From an uncultured Flavobacteriaceae bacterium (GTDB lineage Bacteria; Bacteroidota; Bacteroidia; Flavobacteriales; Flavobacteriaceae), in contig CALIIP010000055.1 in the NCBI GenBank assembly GCA_938018045.1, forward strand, positions 1-29,621: a stretch of DNA of 29,621 nt. Reading direction: 5' to 3'. Shown one piece after another: positions 17,713-24,679 of this stretch; the first letter of the stretch is position 1, and each line of letters opens with the position of its first letter. The notes below the pieces were generated by a model. That model was not told the origin of the DNA. It did no database searches and worked only from the letters and a program-made list of their open reading frames with translations. The position numbers and the translations under genes are program-made.

Positions 17713-18660
17713 TTGAATAGAGAACTTCGCATCGTTTTTATGGGTACGCCAGAATTTGCCGTTACAATCTTAAAAGGATTACTTGACGAAAAGTTTAATG
17801 TTGTTGGTGTAATTACTGCTCCTGACAGACCTGCAGGTCGAGGGCGTAAAATGAACGAATCTGCAGTGAAAAAGTTTGCTGTTGCAAATAGCCTTAGTGT
17901 TCTTCAGCCAAAAAACTTAAAAAATGAGGAGTTTCATCAGGAATTAAAAAATTTAAATGCAAATCTTCAGATTGTTGTGGCTTTTAGAATGCTTCCAACT
18001 ACTGTTTGGAAAATGCCAAAATATGGTACTTTTAATCTTCACGCTTCACTGCTACCAGAATATAGAGGTGCTGCACCTATTAATTGGGCAATTATAAATG
18101 GTGAAGTAAAAACTGGGGTTACAACTTTTTTTATTGATGATAAAATAGATACTGGAGAAATAATTTTACAAAGTGAAGTTGCTATCAGTTCAGAAGAAAA
18201 TGTTGGTGAGCTACATGATAAATTAATGACATTAGGTTCGAAACTCGTAAACAAAACTGTAAAGCAGATTGAACAACAAAAAGTAATAACATACAAGCAA
18301 CCTGAGAAAGAAGAAAAGGCTGCTCCTAAAATCCATACAGAGACTTGTAAGGTAGATTGGTCAGATTCACTAGATAATATATATAATAAGGTAAGAGGCT
18401 TAAATCCATATCCTGCAGCTTGGACAATTCTTAAAAATGGCGAAGAGGAAATCAATGTGAAAATATATGACGTGAGAAAAGAAAAAATTTCACACAATCA
18501 TAAAAACGGAACAATTATCACTTCAAAAAAACTTTTGAAAGTTTCTACAGCCAGCGGCTACCTTATTATAGACAGTTTAAAACTAGCTGGAAAACGTAAA
18601 ATGGATGCTCAAAGTTTGCTAAATGGGTTCGTTTTTCATGAAGATGCAAAGATGCTCTAA
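17713..18660 (+). CDS. fmt: Methionyl-tRNA formyltransferase
   Basis: 315 residues, the usual length. It formylates the initiator Met-tRNA using 10-formyl-THF. The catalytic triad Asn108, His110 and Asp146 is visible (GTFNLHASLLPEYRGAAPIN and DKIDTGEI), with the same numbering as E. coli. The C-terminal tRNA-binding domain (about 205-315) is present. The start is TTG at 17713-17715, one base after the recQ stop. The first ATG is codon 10 in IVFMGTPEFA and would cut off the first strand of the Rossmann fold, so TTG is required. An intrinsic terminator follows at 18724-18754. Confidence 0.97.
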   Translation: MNRELRIVFMGTPEFAVTILKGLLDEKFNVVGVITAPDRPAGRGRKMNESAVKKFAVANSLSVLQPKNLKNEEFHQELKNLNANLQIVVAFRMLPTTVWKMPKYGTFNLHASLLPEYRGAAPINWAIINGEVKTGVTTFFIDDKIDTGEIILQSEVAISSEENVGELHDKLMTLGSKLVNKTVKQIEQQKVITYKQPEKEEKAAPKIHTETCKVDWSDSLDNIYNKVRGLNPYPAAWTILKNGEEEINVKIYDVRKEKISHNHKNGTIITSKKLLKVSTASGYLIIDSLKLAGKRKMDAQSLLNGFVFHEDAKML

Positions 18661-18723
18661 AGCCCTTATAGGCTTGGGTTTGGTGATTTTTACTAAAAAT
18701 TTGCTATGGTTATTAACATTTTA

Positions 18724-18754
18724 AGCTGTTTTATTAACAAAATAGCTCTTTTTT
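18724..18754 (+). terminator. Intrinsic terminator after fmt
   Basis: Stem AGCTGTTTT/AAAATAGCT (one G-U pair) with a 6-base loop, followed by CTTTTTT. Confidence 0.75.
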
Positions 18755-18765
18755 CGTGATAAATG

Positions 18766-18795
18766 TTGCGCAAACCCTTATTCCGTCTATATTTG
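18766..18795 (+). promoter_or_regulatory. Canonical Bacteroidota promoter of hup
   Basis: TTG (18766-18768) and TATATTTG (18788-18795), spaced exactly 19 bases. Expected start near 18800, leaving a leader of about 45 bases. It is the best-formed promoter in the window and has the same layout as both tRNA promoters. Confidence 0.82.
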
Positions 18796-18846
18796 TTAGG
18801 CTATTATTAGCGAAATAATGTTTAACCAATAATTAAATTAAAAATT

Positions 18847-19119
18847 ATGAACAAATCAGAATTAGTAGATTGCGTTGCTGCAGATGCAGGAATTTCAAAA
18901 GCAGCTGCAAAAGCAGCATTAGAATCAGTAACTGCAAATGTAACAAGCGCTCTTAAAAAAGGAGATAAAGTTGCATTAGTAGGATGGGGAACTTGGTCAG
19001 TATCTAAAAGAGCTGCAAGAACAGGAAGAAACCCACAAACTGGAGCTGCAATTCAAATTAAAGCTAAAAATGTTGTGAAGTTTAAAGCAGGAGCTGGATT
19101 CAGTGGTGCAGTAAACTAA
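18847..19119 (+). CDS. hup: HU-family DNA-binding protein
   Basis: 90 residues. The family pattern MNKSELVDCVAADAGISKAA is at the N-terminus, the core is VALVGWGTWSV, and the DNA-binding arm includes RTGRNPQTG with the conserved proline at the tip. HU bends and compacts DNA in the nucleoid. It is monocistronic between a strong promoter and a strong terminator, as expected of an abundant protein. There is no tail, so it is the plain HU type. Confidence 0.97.
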   Translation: MNKSELVDCVAADAGISKAAAKAALESVTANVTSALKKGDKVALVGWGTWSVSKRAARTGRNPQTGAAIQIKAKNVVKFKAGAGFSGAVN

Positions 19120-19148
19120 ACAAATAAAAATAAAACCCTTATTTTTAA

Positions 19149-19179
19149 AACTCTCTTTAAATTAAAGAGAGTTTTTTTT
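19149..19179 (+). terminator. Intrinsic terminator of hup
   Basis: Long stem AACTCTCTTT/AAAGAGAGTT with a short AT loop, followed by eight T. Confidence 0.93.
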
Positions 19180-19190
19180 ATTCAAAACAT

Positions 19191-19218
19191 TTGTCTACAT
19201 TTACTATGTATATATTTT
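19191..19218 (+). promoter_or_regulatory. Candidate promoter of the YqgE gene
   Basis: TTG at 19191-19193 and TATATTTT (one mismatch to TAnnTTTG) at 19211-19218, spaced 17. The box ends four bases before the ATG, suggesting a leaderless transcript. Confidence 0.45.
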
Positions 19219-19222
19219 ACAA

Positions 19223-19780
19223 ATGACAGATTTACATCCAACAAAAGGCAGATTACTAATTGCAGAACCATCGATTTTAAATGATCGGTCGTTTAATCGT
19301 TCTGTAATTTTATTGACCGAACATAACAAAACTGGTTCTGTTGGATTTATCATGAACAAACCAATGAAATATAGCGTAAGTGATTTGGTCCCTGAGATAA
19401 ATTGTGATTTCACTATTTATAATGGCGGACCTGTTTCTCAAGAGAATCTTTACTTTATTCATAATATCCCACATTTAATTCCTAATAGCATCAAAATTGC
19501 TAGTGGAATTTATTGGGGAGGAGATTTTGAGTCGGTTTCTGATTTACTTATCAATAAAAAAATAACTGAGAGTGATATTCGTTTTTTCCTTGGATATTCT
19601 GGTTGGGAAGCAAATCAACTTTCAAAAGAATTGGCAGATGATTCTTCATGGCTTGTTACCGAAAATGAGTATTCAAACATTTTAACGACCAATTCATCTA
19701 TCTGGAAGAATAAATTGATGCAATTTGGCGGTAAGTATAAAATTTGGGCAAATGCGCCTAAAAACCCCTCTTTAAATTAA
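19223..19780 (+). CDS. YqgE/AlgH family protein (DUF179)
   Basis: 185 residues. The family opening GRLLIAEPSI..D..F.RSVILL, the GSVGFIMNKP segment, YNGGPV and the FLGYSGWEANQL motif are all present. It is a cytoplasmic protein of uncertain biochemical role, widespread in Gram-negatives and often near tRNA or Holliday-junction genes. It lies between hup and a convergent aminotransferase gene. The two genes share the four bases TTAA, each using it for a TAA stop. Confidence 0.93.
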   Translation: MTDLHPTKGRLLIAEPSILNDRSFNRSVILLTEHNKTGSVGFIMNKPMKYSVSDLVPEINCDFTIYNGGPVSQENLYFIHNIPHLIPNSIKIASGIYWGGDFESVSDLLINKKITESDIRFFLGYSGWEANQLSKELADDSSWLVTENEYSNILTTNSSIWKNKLMQFGGKYKIWANAPKNPSLN

Positions 19781-20601
19781 ACGTATTCGTTTTTAAGTAA
19801 TTCTAATATTCTTAACGAAGTCTCAGTTTTATAAGTTTTCTTTCTATAATTAGTTATTGGCTGAATATCTATAATGCTATTGGTTATAAAAAATTCATCT
19901 GCTTTTTGTAATTCGAAAGGAGAAATTTCTCTTTCTTCAACAGTATAATCTGGATGCTTCTTTAAAATATCAATAATTTTTTTTCGGATGATTCCTTTAA
20001 TACAGCCTTCAGTAGTAGATGGAGTTACAACTTTCTTATCAAAAACTAAAAAAATATTTCCATGAATAGCCTCAACTAAATGTTTCTTTTCATTTAAAAA
20101 CAAACACGTATCATATTCGTTTTCTGATGCGAAAATACTTGCAACAACATTTAAAATTCTATTTGTAGTTTTCAGCGTAGATAGTAAACCAGAATATAGA
20201 TGGAAATCTTTATATAATTCTACTTTATAGTTTTCTTTTCTGTTTATAATAAGTTCAGAAACTTCAATAAGAAAATCAATATCATTTGAGGTTGGGTTAT
20301 ATAATCCGCCATCTTTTCGATAAACAGTTAATCTAATTCGCGCAGTTAAGTCTAGATTATTAGCGCTCACCGTTTTTAAAATTTCGCTTTCAAGATATTC
20401 TAAAGTGAAGTTTTGAGGAATTTCCATTCTTAGCATTCGCATTGATGCCATCAATCTAAAATAATGTGCTTCAAAAAAAACAATCTTAGATTCGTTAATT
20501 TTTAATGTTTCAAAAACTCCGTCACCATACTTAAATGCTCTATTTTGATTGCTAAGAACTGACTTATTGTTCGGAATTAATTCACTATTAAGATTTATCA
20601 T
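19777..20601 (-). CDS. Class IV aminotransferase, PabC/branched-chain type
   Basis: 274-residue fold-type IV PLP enzyme. The N-terminal pattern is NRAFKYGDGVFETLK, the catalytic lysine is Lys144 in STLKTTNR, the cofactor loop is EAIHGNIF (Glu177), and the phosphate-binding TPSTTEGCIKG follows. The length and the opening, which resembles 4-amino-4-deoxychorismate lyase (PabC), fit folate synthesis. Branched-chain or D-amino-acid aminotransferases share these motifs and cannot be excluded. A perfect -7 box (20619-20626) lies 17 bases upstream, just past the terminator of the preceding gene. It is convergent with YqgE. Confidence 0.82.
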   Translation of the reverse strand: MINLNSELIPNNKSVLSNQNRAFKYGDGVFETLKINESKIVFFEAHYFRLMASMRMLRMEIPQNFTLEYLESEILKTVSANNLDLTARIRLTVYRKDGGLYNPTSNDIDFLIEVSELIINRKENYKVELYKDFHLYSGLLSTLKTTNRILNVVASIFASENEYDTCLFLNEKKHLVEAIHGNIFLVFDKKVVTPSTTEGCIKGIIRKKIIDILKKHPDYTVEEREISPFELQKADEFFITNSIIDIQPITNYRKKTYKTETSLRILELLKNEYV

Positions 20602-20618
20602 TTACAAAATTTAGGTTG

Positions 20619-20626
20619 CAAATTTA
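20619..20626 (-). promoter_or_regulatory. -7 box TAAATTTG of the aminotransferase gene
   Basis: Perfect TAnnTTTG match 17 bases before the ATG. It lies just downstream of the terminator at 20629-20659. Confidence 0.6.
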
Positions 20627-20628
20627 AT

Positions 20629-20659
20629 CAAAAAAGCCCTGAAAATTCAGGGCTTTTTA
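20629..20659. terminator. Bidirectional intrinsic terminator after the START-like gene
   Basis: Stem AAAAGCCCTGAA/TTCAGGGCTTTT with runs of A and T on the flanks. It serves the minus-strand START-like gene whose stop is at 20677. Confidence 0.9.
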
Positions 20660-20676
20660 TTAATTATTTTTTGGTT

Positions 20677-21060
20677 TTATGCACCTATAGTGCTCTTTAA
20701 ACTTCCTATTTGATTTTCCCAAAACATTTTTGACTCTTCAACTTCATCTTCTTCAGCAAAATCGGTTACCATCAGAGAAACATCATTTGTTAATGCATCT
20801 ACTTGAATTCTAAATTCAAAATATGAATCGTCACCATCACTTTCCTCCCATTTAAAACGTATTCTTGTATCTCTTTTTTTAGTCAGCATAGTTGCAACTT
20901 CTTCTGCTCCATCCCAAATAAAAGTAAATATCTCACCTCTTGAGTTGACATTATCTGCAAACCATTCAGATAATCCAGAAGGTGTAGCAAAATATTGGTA
21001 TAACATCTTTGGAGATGCGTGAATTGGAAATTCAATTTCAAACTTTATTTTATCACTCAT
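20677..21060 (-). CDS. START-like (AHSA1/SRPBCC) domain protein
   Basis: 127 residues with the SRPBCC helix-grip pattern: the EFPIHASPKMLYQYFATPSG opening, SEWFADNV, the central TFIWDGAEE and the C-terminal long helix ESKMFWENQIGSLKSTI. These proteins bind hydrophobic ligands or act as Hsp90 co-chaperones, but the ligand here is unknown. I chose the ATG at 21058-21060; a TTG two codons upstream is possible but less likely. It is monocistronic, and a terminator follows the stop. Confidence 0.85.
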   Translation of the reverse strand: MSDKIKFEIEFPIHASPKMLYQYFATPSGLSEWFADNVNSRGEIFTFIWDGAEEVATMLTKKRDTRIRFKWEESDGDDSYFEFRIQVDALTNDVSLMVTDFAEEDEVEESKMFWENQIGSLKSTIGA

Positions 21061-21123
21061 AGTCAATCTATTAAAAGCACAATATAACTAATTATTTTAT
21101 TTAAAAAAATTAAATTGTATTGC

Positions 21124-21153
21124 TTGTCACAATCTATAATTATTTTATATTTG
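21124..21153 (+). promoter_or_regulatory. Canonical promoter of tRNA-Met
   Basis: TTG (21124-21126) and TATATTTG (21146-21153), spaced exactly 19 bases, ending 11 bases before the tRNA. Identical in layout to the hup and tRNA-Gly promoters. Confidence 0.8.
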
Positions 21154-21164
21154 CAACCGCTTTT

Positions 21165-21238
21165 GGCGTGGTAGCTCAGTTGGTTAGAGCGTCGGATTCA
21201 TAACCCGGAGGTCTGCAGTTCAATTCTGCATCACGCTA
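21165..21238 (+). tRNA. tRNA-Met (CAT), elongator type most likely
   Basis: The cloverleaf is readable. The acceptor GGCGTGG pairs with TCACGCT through two G-U pairs (1-72 and 7-66). The D arm is GCTC/GAGC, the anticodon loop TTCATAA has CAT, and the T arm is TGCAG/CTGCA with TTCAATT. The anticodon stem has an A31.C39 mismatch next to the loop. It lacks the C1.A72 mismatch of initiators, so initiator is unlikely. A tRNA-Ile (lysidine) reading cannot be ruled out. CCA is not encoded. Confidence 0.93.
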
Positions 21239-21241
21239 CTT

Positions 21242-21268
21242 AAAAACCCTTGATTTTCAAGGGTTTTT
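21242..21268. terminator. Bidirectional terminator between tRNA-Met and VanY-like gene
   Basis: Stem AAAAACCCTTGA/TCAAGGGTTTTT. It serves the plus-strand tRNA and the minus-strand peptidase, whose stop is at 21269-21271. Confidence 0.9.
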
Positions 21269-21973
21269 CTATTTTAAAATAGGGTTAATAGCACAAATGT
21301 TTTGAAAAATATACCTATATATAAACTCATCTGTAAAATATTCGCTACCAATTAATTTGTCTGACTTCAACAATTGCTGAATATCAATCTTTAAATATTG
21401 CTTGAGCATTGGTTTTGAAACTGGTTTGTAGCTATAATGCCAAGGCTCATAATTAAAACCTTCACGAGAAATCTCATTTGTGTAAACAATATAAAATCCA
21501 AAAGCATTGGCATTTGCTTCTAACCAAACTCGTAATTCACTATAAACATTATTATCAATAAAATTATTCGGATTGAGGACACTTTTTGGTGCTTTCTTAC
21601 TTCCGTCAATAATATCAATGTCTGTTCCCCAATGATGGCGAGAAGTACCTGGAATTGTAGAGTATTCTATTATTTTATTAATTGATTCTAAAGGAGATAA
21701 GCCTTCTGAAGTAAATTTCTTGTATTTACGTGTCCATATTTTTTTTTGTCGTTCAAAACTTCGATAACTAGAAACAATCTCTATATCAATCCCGCTTTTT
21801 AGTGCTTCAGCCTTCATTAATAAGAATGCATCGTATGCATCTTTTTGAAGTTGGTAACCATCTCCATAAAACTCAGGTGTTCCTTTTCCTATTAATTGAT
21901 CTAACGTATAATCTCTTTCAGATTCTGAAATAAAACAGACAAATAATAGTATTACAAAAAAATTCTTAAGCAT
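21269..21973 (-). CDS. VanY-type (M15/LAS) D-alanyl-D-alanine carboxypeptidase-like protein
   Basis: 234 residues with an N-terminal hydrophobic signal (about 1-16). The zinc motif SRHHWGTDID gives His113 and Asp120, and the second motif EPWHY gives the catalytic Glu176 and third ligand His179. SYRSFERQKKIW is also conserved. It is expected to trim peptidoglycan peptides in the periplasm. There is no VanS/VanR or other resistance context, so I do not read it as vancomycin resistance. It overlaps the upstream GNAT gene by eight bases (ATGCTTAA), so they are coupled. Confidence 0.9.
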   Translation of the reverse strand: MLKNFFVILLFVCFISESERDYTLDQLIGKGTPEFYGDGYQLQKDAYDAFLLMKAEALKSGIDIEIVSSYRSFERQKKIWTRKYKKFTSEGLSPLESINKIIEYSTIPGTSRHHWGTDIDIIDGSKKAPKSVLNPNNFIDNNVYSELRVWLEANANAFGFYIVYTNEISREGFNYEPWHYSYKPVSKPMLKQYLKIDIQQLLKSDKLIGSEYFTDEFIYRYIFQNICAINPILK

Positions 21974-22406
21974 CGTTTAACATTTTATACATTTCATAAT
22001 GATCTCCGATTGGTGGTATATCAAATATTGAGCCTTTTGTTTTAAATCCTAATTTTTTATAAAATTCTAAAGCACCAACACGTGCATTGCACCATAATAC
22101 ATCAACATTTTTTTCTATTAACACTTCTACTGCCTTTATGATAAGACCTTTTCCCAATCCTTTACCTTGGTGCGCATCTAAAGTTGCCATTCCACGTAAC
22201 CTATATTGAAAACCTGTAAAATAATGATGGTCGTTTTGCATAAAAGTTGCTACACTTAATAATTTACCATCCATAAAAGCGCCTAAATGAAAGGTTGTTT
22301 CTTTAAAATCATCTTCGTTCTTTTCTGTTAATGAAATATTTCTTCGCAATATTTCTCGCCTTATTTCATATGTTTCTTCAGTAGTAATGAATTTAATCTC
22401 AATCAT
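21966..22406 (-). CDS. GNAT-family N-acetyltransferase
   Basis: 146 residues. The acetyl-CoA loop is QGKGLG (80-85, QxxGxG), followed by a helix and the ARVGALEFYKKLGF segment that typifies GNATs acting on small molecules or protein N-termini. The substrate is not evident. It overlaps the VanY-like gene by eight bases and runs divergently from another GNAT, with only 35 bases between them. The two GNATs are clearly different proteins, not a recent duplication. Confidence 0.9.
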   Translation of the reverse strand: MIEIKFITTEETYEIRREILRRNISLTEKNEDDFKETTFHLGAFMDGKLLSVATFMQNDHHYFTGFQYRLRGMATLDAHQGKGLGKGLIIKAVEVLIEKNVDVLWCNARVGALEFYKKLGFKTKGSIFDIPPIGDHYEMYKMLNDA

Positions 22407-22415
22407 AAAAATCTT

Positions 22416-22423
22416 TATATTTG
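22416..22423 (+). promoter_or_regulatory. -7 box TATATTTG of the second GNAT gene
   Basis: Perfect TAnnTTTG match 18 bases before the ATG, in the short divergent region between the GNAT genes. No TTG lies at the usual distance. Confidence 0.5.
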
Positions 22424-22441
22424 TGAAATATACTATTATTA

Positions 22442-22888
22442 ATGGATTCTATCAAAATAAAAATATTACCGAAAAATCAAATTTTTGACATCATTCCACT
22501 TCTAAGGAAAGTAAATGATAAAACTCCTGATGAAATTTTAAAACCTCGATTACTAGAAATGTGTGAGCAAAATTATGAGTGTGCAGTTATGTATGATAAT
22601 GATACGCTAATAGGTATTTGCGGAATTTGGTTTATGACAAGACATTATATAGGTAAGAGCATGGAAGTTGATCATGTTGTAATTGACAGTAATTATCGTT
22701 CAATGGGATTGGGAAAACGTTTTTTTAAATGGATTTATGAATATTCTAAAAAGAACGGTTGTGAAGCATCAGAACTAAATACCTATGTTGGCAATCCTAA
22801 AAGTCATAAATTTTATTATAATGAAGGCTATAATATCTACGGGTTTCATTTCTTAAAGGTTCTAAGAGAGGACAATACGTTTTATTAA
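22442..22888 (+). CDS. GNAT-family N-acetyltransferase
   Basis: 148 residues. The acetyl-CoA loop RSMGLG (86-91, RxxGxG) follows VDHVVIDSNY, and the C-terminal NPKSHKFYYNEGYNIYGFHF is typical of the fold. The substrate is unknown. It is monocistronic, divergent from the other GNAT, and its stop lies 62 bases before tRNA-Gly. Confidence 0.9.
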   Translation: MDSIKIKILPKNQIFDIIPLLRKVNDKTPDEILKPRLLEMCEQNYECAVMYDNDTLIGICGIWFMTRHYIGKSMEVDHVVIDSNYRSMGLGKRFFKWIYEYSKKNGCEASELNTYVGNPKSHKFYYNEGYNIYGFHFLKVLREDNTFY

Positions 22889-22909
22889 CAATTTTTTATA
22901 AAAAGATAC

Positions 22910-22939
22910 TTGCAATACTTGAAAGTACTTGTATATTTG
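22910..22939 (+). promoter_or_regulatory. Canonical promoter of tRNA-Gly
   Basis: TTG (22910-22912) and TATATTTG (22932-22939), spaced exactly 19 bases, ending 11 bases before the tRNA. This is the same geometry as the tRNA-Met promoter. Confidence 0.8.
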
Positions 22940-22950
22940 CACCTAGTAAT

Positions 22951-23023
22951 GCGAGAGTAGCTCAGTTGGTAGAGCTTCAGCCTTCCAAGCTGACTGTCGC
23001 CGGTTCGAGCCCGGTCTCTCGCT
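22951..23023 (+). tRNA. tRNA-Gly (TCC)
   Basis: Perfect cloverleaf. The acceptor GCGAGAG pairs fully with CTCTCGC, the anticodon stem TCAGC/GCTGA encloses CTTCCAA (anticodon TCC), and the T arm is GCCGG/CCGGT with TTCGAGC. The discriminator base is T, as in bacterial glycine tRNAs. CCA is not encoded. Confidence 0.98.
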
Positions 23024-23029
23024 CAACAA

Positions 23030-23060
23030 AAAACTCTGATAATTTTATCAGAGTTTTTTA
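23030..23060. terminator. Bidirectional terminator between tRNA-Gly and rhomboid
   Basis: Stem AACTCTGATAA/TTATCAGAGTT with a short loop and A/T runs on both sides. It serves the tRNA and the minus-strand rhomboid gene (stop at 23062-23064). Confidence 0.9.
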
Positions 23061-23061
23061 T

Positions 23062-23709
23062 TTATATCTTTCTTTTAAGTTGTTCTTGAAACACAAACAA
23101 TAGTACAATTGGTATTGCAAGAATAATTACCATTTTCATGTTGGTTTCAAATACTATTGGATATAAAAGTAATGTCAACACAAAACCTCCAATTGCACCA
23201 CCAATATGTGCACTATGACCAATATTTCCAATACTTTTTTTCATTCCGTAGATAGAATATAACAGGTAACCTAATCCGAAAACATAACCAGGAATTGGAA
23301 TTGGAACAAAAATAAATGCTAATCTAAGTTCTGGATATACCATTATTGCAGCATACAAGACTCCCATTACTGCTCCTGAAGCACCAACTGCACTGTAATA
23401 CAAATCGTTCTTGTGATAATTGAGTGAAAATAAACCTCCAGCCAATAAACTACCAAGATATATTATTATAAATATTGGTATACCAACAATGGCAATAACT
23501 GTATCTGCAAAAAAATAGAGCGTAACCATATTAAACAACAAGTGCTGCATATCTGCATGTAAAAAAGCAGAAGTAAATAGCCTCAAATATTCTCCGTTTT
23601 TTATAGCTCCAATCTGAAATTTATTTTTATTAAAAAAAACTTGATCGTTAAATCCCTTCAAAGAGAAAAGGACATTGGCAATAATGATAATAATTACTGT
23701 TTGACTCAT
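23062..23709 (-). CDS. Rhomboid-family intramembrane serine protease
   Basis: 215 residues with about six membrane helices. The catalytic Ser111 lies in GASGAVMG and His168 in GHSAHIGGAIGG. The HxxxN motif is His56-Asn60 in HLLFNM. This is the standard bacterial six-helix rhomboid, which cleaves membrane-anchored substrates inside the bilayer. Substrates are unknown. A perfect -7 box (23728-23735) lies 18 bases upstream, and the gene is divergent from the acyltransferase. Confidence 0.95.
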   Translation of the reverse strand: MSQTVIIIIIANVLFSLKGFNDQVFFNKNKFQIGAIKNGEYLRLFTSAFLHADMQHLLFNMVTLYFFADTVIAIVGIPIFIIIYLGSLLAGGLFSLNYHKNDLYYSAVGASGAVMGVLYAAIMVYPELRLAFIFVPIPIPGYVFGLGYLLYSIYGMKKSIGNIGHSAHIGGAIGGFVLTLLLYPIVFETNMKMVIILAIPIVLLFVFQEQLKRKI

Positions 23710-23727
23710 TTTTATTTTTTATTCTTT

Positions 23728-23735
23728 CAAAGATA
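23728..23735 (-). promoter_or_regulatory. -7 box TATCTTTG of the rhomboid gene
   Basis: Perfect TAnnTTTG match 18 bases before the ATG. Confidence 0.6.
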
Positions 23736-23746
23736 AAATTATATCC

Positions 23747-23754
23747 GATATTTG
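23747..23754 (+). promoter_or_regulatory. Near-consensus -7 box of the acyltransferase gene
   Basis: GATATTTG, one mismatch to TAnnTTTG, 13 bases before the ATG at 23768. It lies back to back with the rhomboid promoter. Confidence 0.4.
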
Positions 23755-23767
23755 CACGAAATATACA

Positions 23768-24679
23768 ATGCAATTAATAATATACATACTTGTTTATCCA
23801 ATTATATGGCTAATCTCCATACTTCCGTTTAGAATGCTCTATATGCTTTCTGATGTGATTGCTTTCTTATTATATTATATTATTGGATATCGAAAAAAAG
23901 TCGTTTACAACAACTTAAAAATGGCTTTTCCTGAAAAATCTGATAAAGAATTGAAAAGTATCAGGCGAAAGTTTTATCGTCATTTTACTGATATTTTTAT
24001 GGAATTGATAAAGTCATTTACCATTTCAAAAAAAACGCTCAACAAACATTATACTTATACTAACATTGAAATTTTTGATGAATTGTATAAAAATGGGAAA
24101 AGTAATATTTTAACTGGTGCGCACTACGCAAATTGGGAATGGATTATTTCTATGAATTCATTTATAGATTATAAAGGATACGCTGCTTACACGAAGATTG
24201 GGAATAAATATTTTAATGCAAAAATGCTGAAGTCGAGAGAGAAATTTGGCGTTCATTTTGTACAAACATCTAAAATAGTTTCTAAAATAGAAAGTGACAA
24301 AAAAGAAAACATTCAAGCGATGTATGGTTTGCTAAGCGATCAATCACCTCAGTTAAAAAAGACACATTATTGGAGTGAATTTTTTGGTGTTTTTGTTCCA
24401 ATTCACACAGGAACTGAAATGCTTGCCAAAAAATATGATATGAATATCGTGTATATGGTAACCAAAAAAGTTAAAAGAGGTTATTACGAAACTACATTTA
24501 CATTACTTTCTGATGACGTACAAAAATATCCTGATTACGAATTGACAGATATTTTCTTAAGAAAAACAGAAGAACATATTCGTGAAGCACCTCAATATTA
24601 TTTCTGGACTCACAATCGATTTAAGCACAAAGACAAATACGATGAGTACTTAAAGATGCAATCGAAAAAGAAAAAGTAA
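23768..24679 (+). CDS. LpxL/LpxM-like lipid acyltransferase
   Basis: 303 residues with an N-terminal membrane anchor (about 3-40). The catalytic HxxxxE motif is His119-Glu124 in TGAHYANWEW, and LLSDQSPQ and the late THNRFKH segment are family features. It transfers an acyl chain to lipid A or to a related lipid at the inner membrane's cytoplasmic face. The Bacteroidota acceptor may be lipid A or another lipid; the sequence does not say. The stop abuts the convergent outer-membrane protein gene with no gap. Confidence 0.9.
   Translation: MQLIIYILVYPIIWLISILPFRMLYMLSDVIAFLLYYIIGYRKKVVYNNLKMAFPEKSDKELKSIRRKFYRHFTDIFMELIKSFTISKKTLNKHYTYTNIEIFDELYKNGKSNILTGAHYANWEWIISMNSFIDYKGYAAYTKIGNKYFNAKMLKSREKFGVHFVQTSKIVSKIESDKKENIQAMYGLLSDQSPQLKKTHYWSEFFGVFVPIHTGTEMLAKKYDMNIVYMVTKKVKRGYYETTFTLLSDDVQKYPDYELTDIFLRKTEEHIREAPQYYFWTHNRFKHKDKYDEYLKMQSKKKK

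Noticed and set aside
18039..18497. Open minus-strand frame of about 150 codons opposite fmt
   Set aside because: Lies wholly inside the confidently assigned fmt gene; no motif or promoter.
18661..18690. Small repeat AAGCC/GGCTT just after fmt, considered as a terminator
   Set aside because: Short stem and no immediate T-run; the stem at 18724-18754 is a better terminator.
21165..21238. Initiator tRNA-fMet, suggested by the CAT anticodon and nearby fmt
   Set aside because: Lacks the C1.A72 mismatch and the three G-C pairs next to the anticodon loop.
21269..21973. Possible vancomycin-resistance function of the VanY-like gene
   Set aside because: No VanRS, VanHAX or mobile context; the LAS fold is common in housekeeping wall enzymes.
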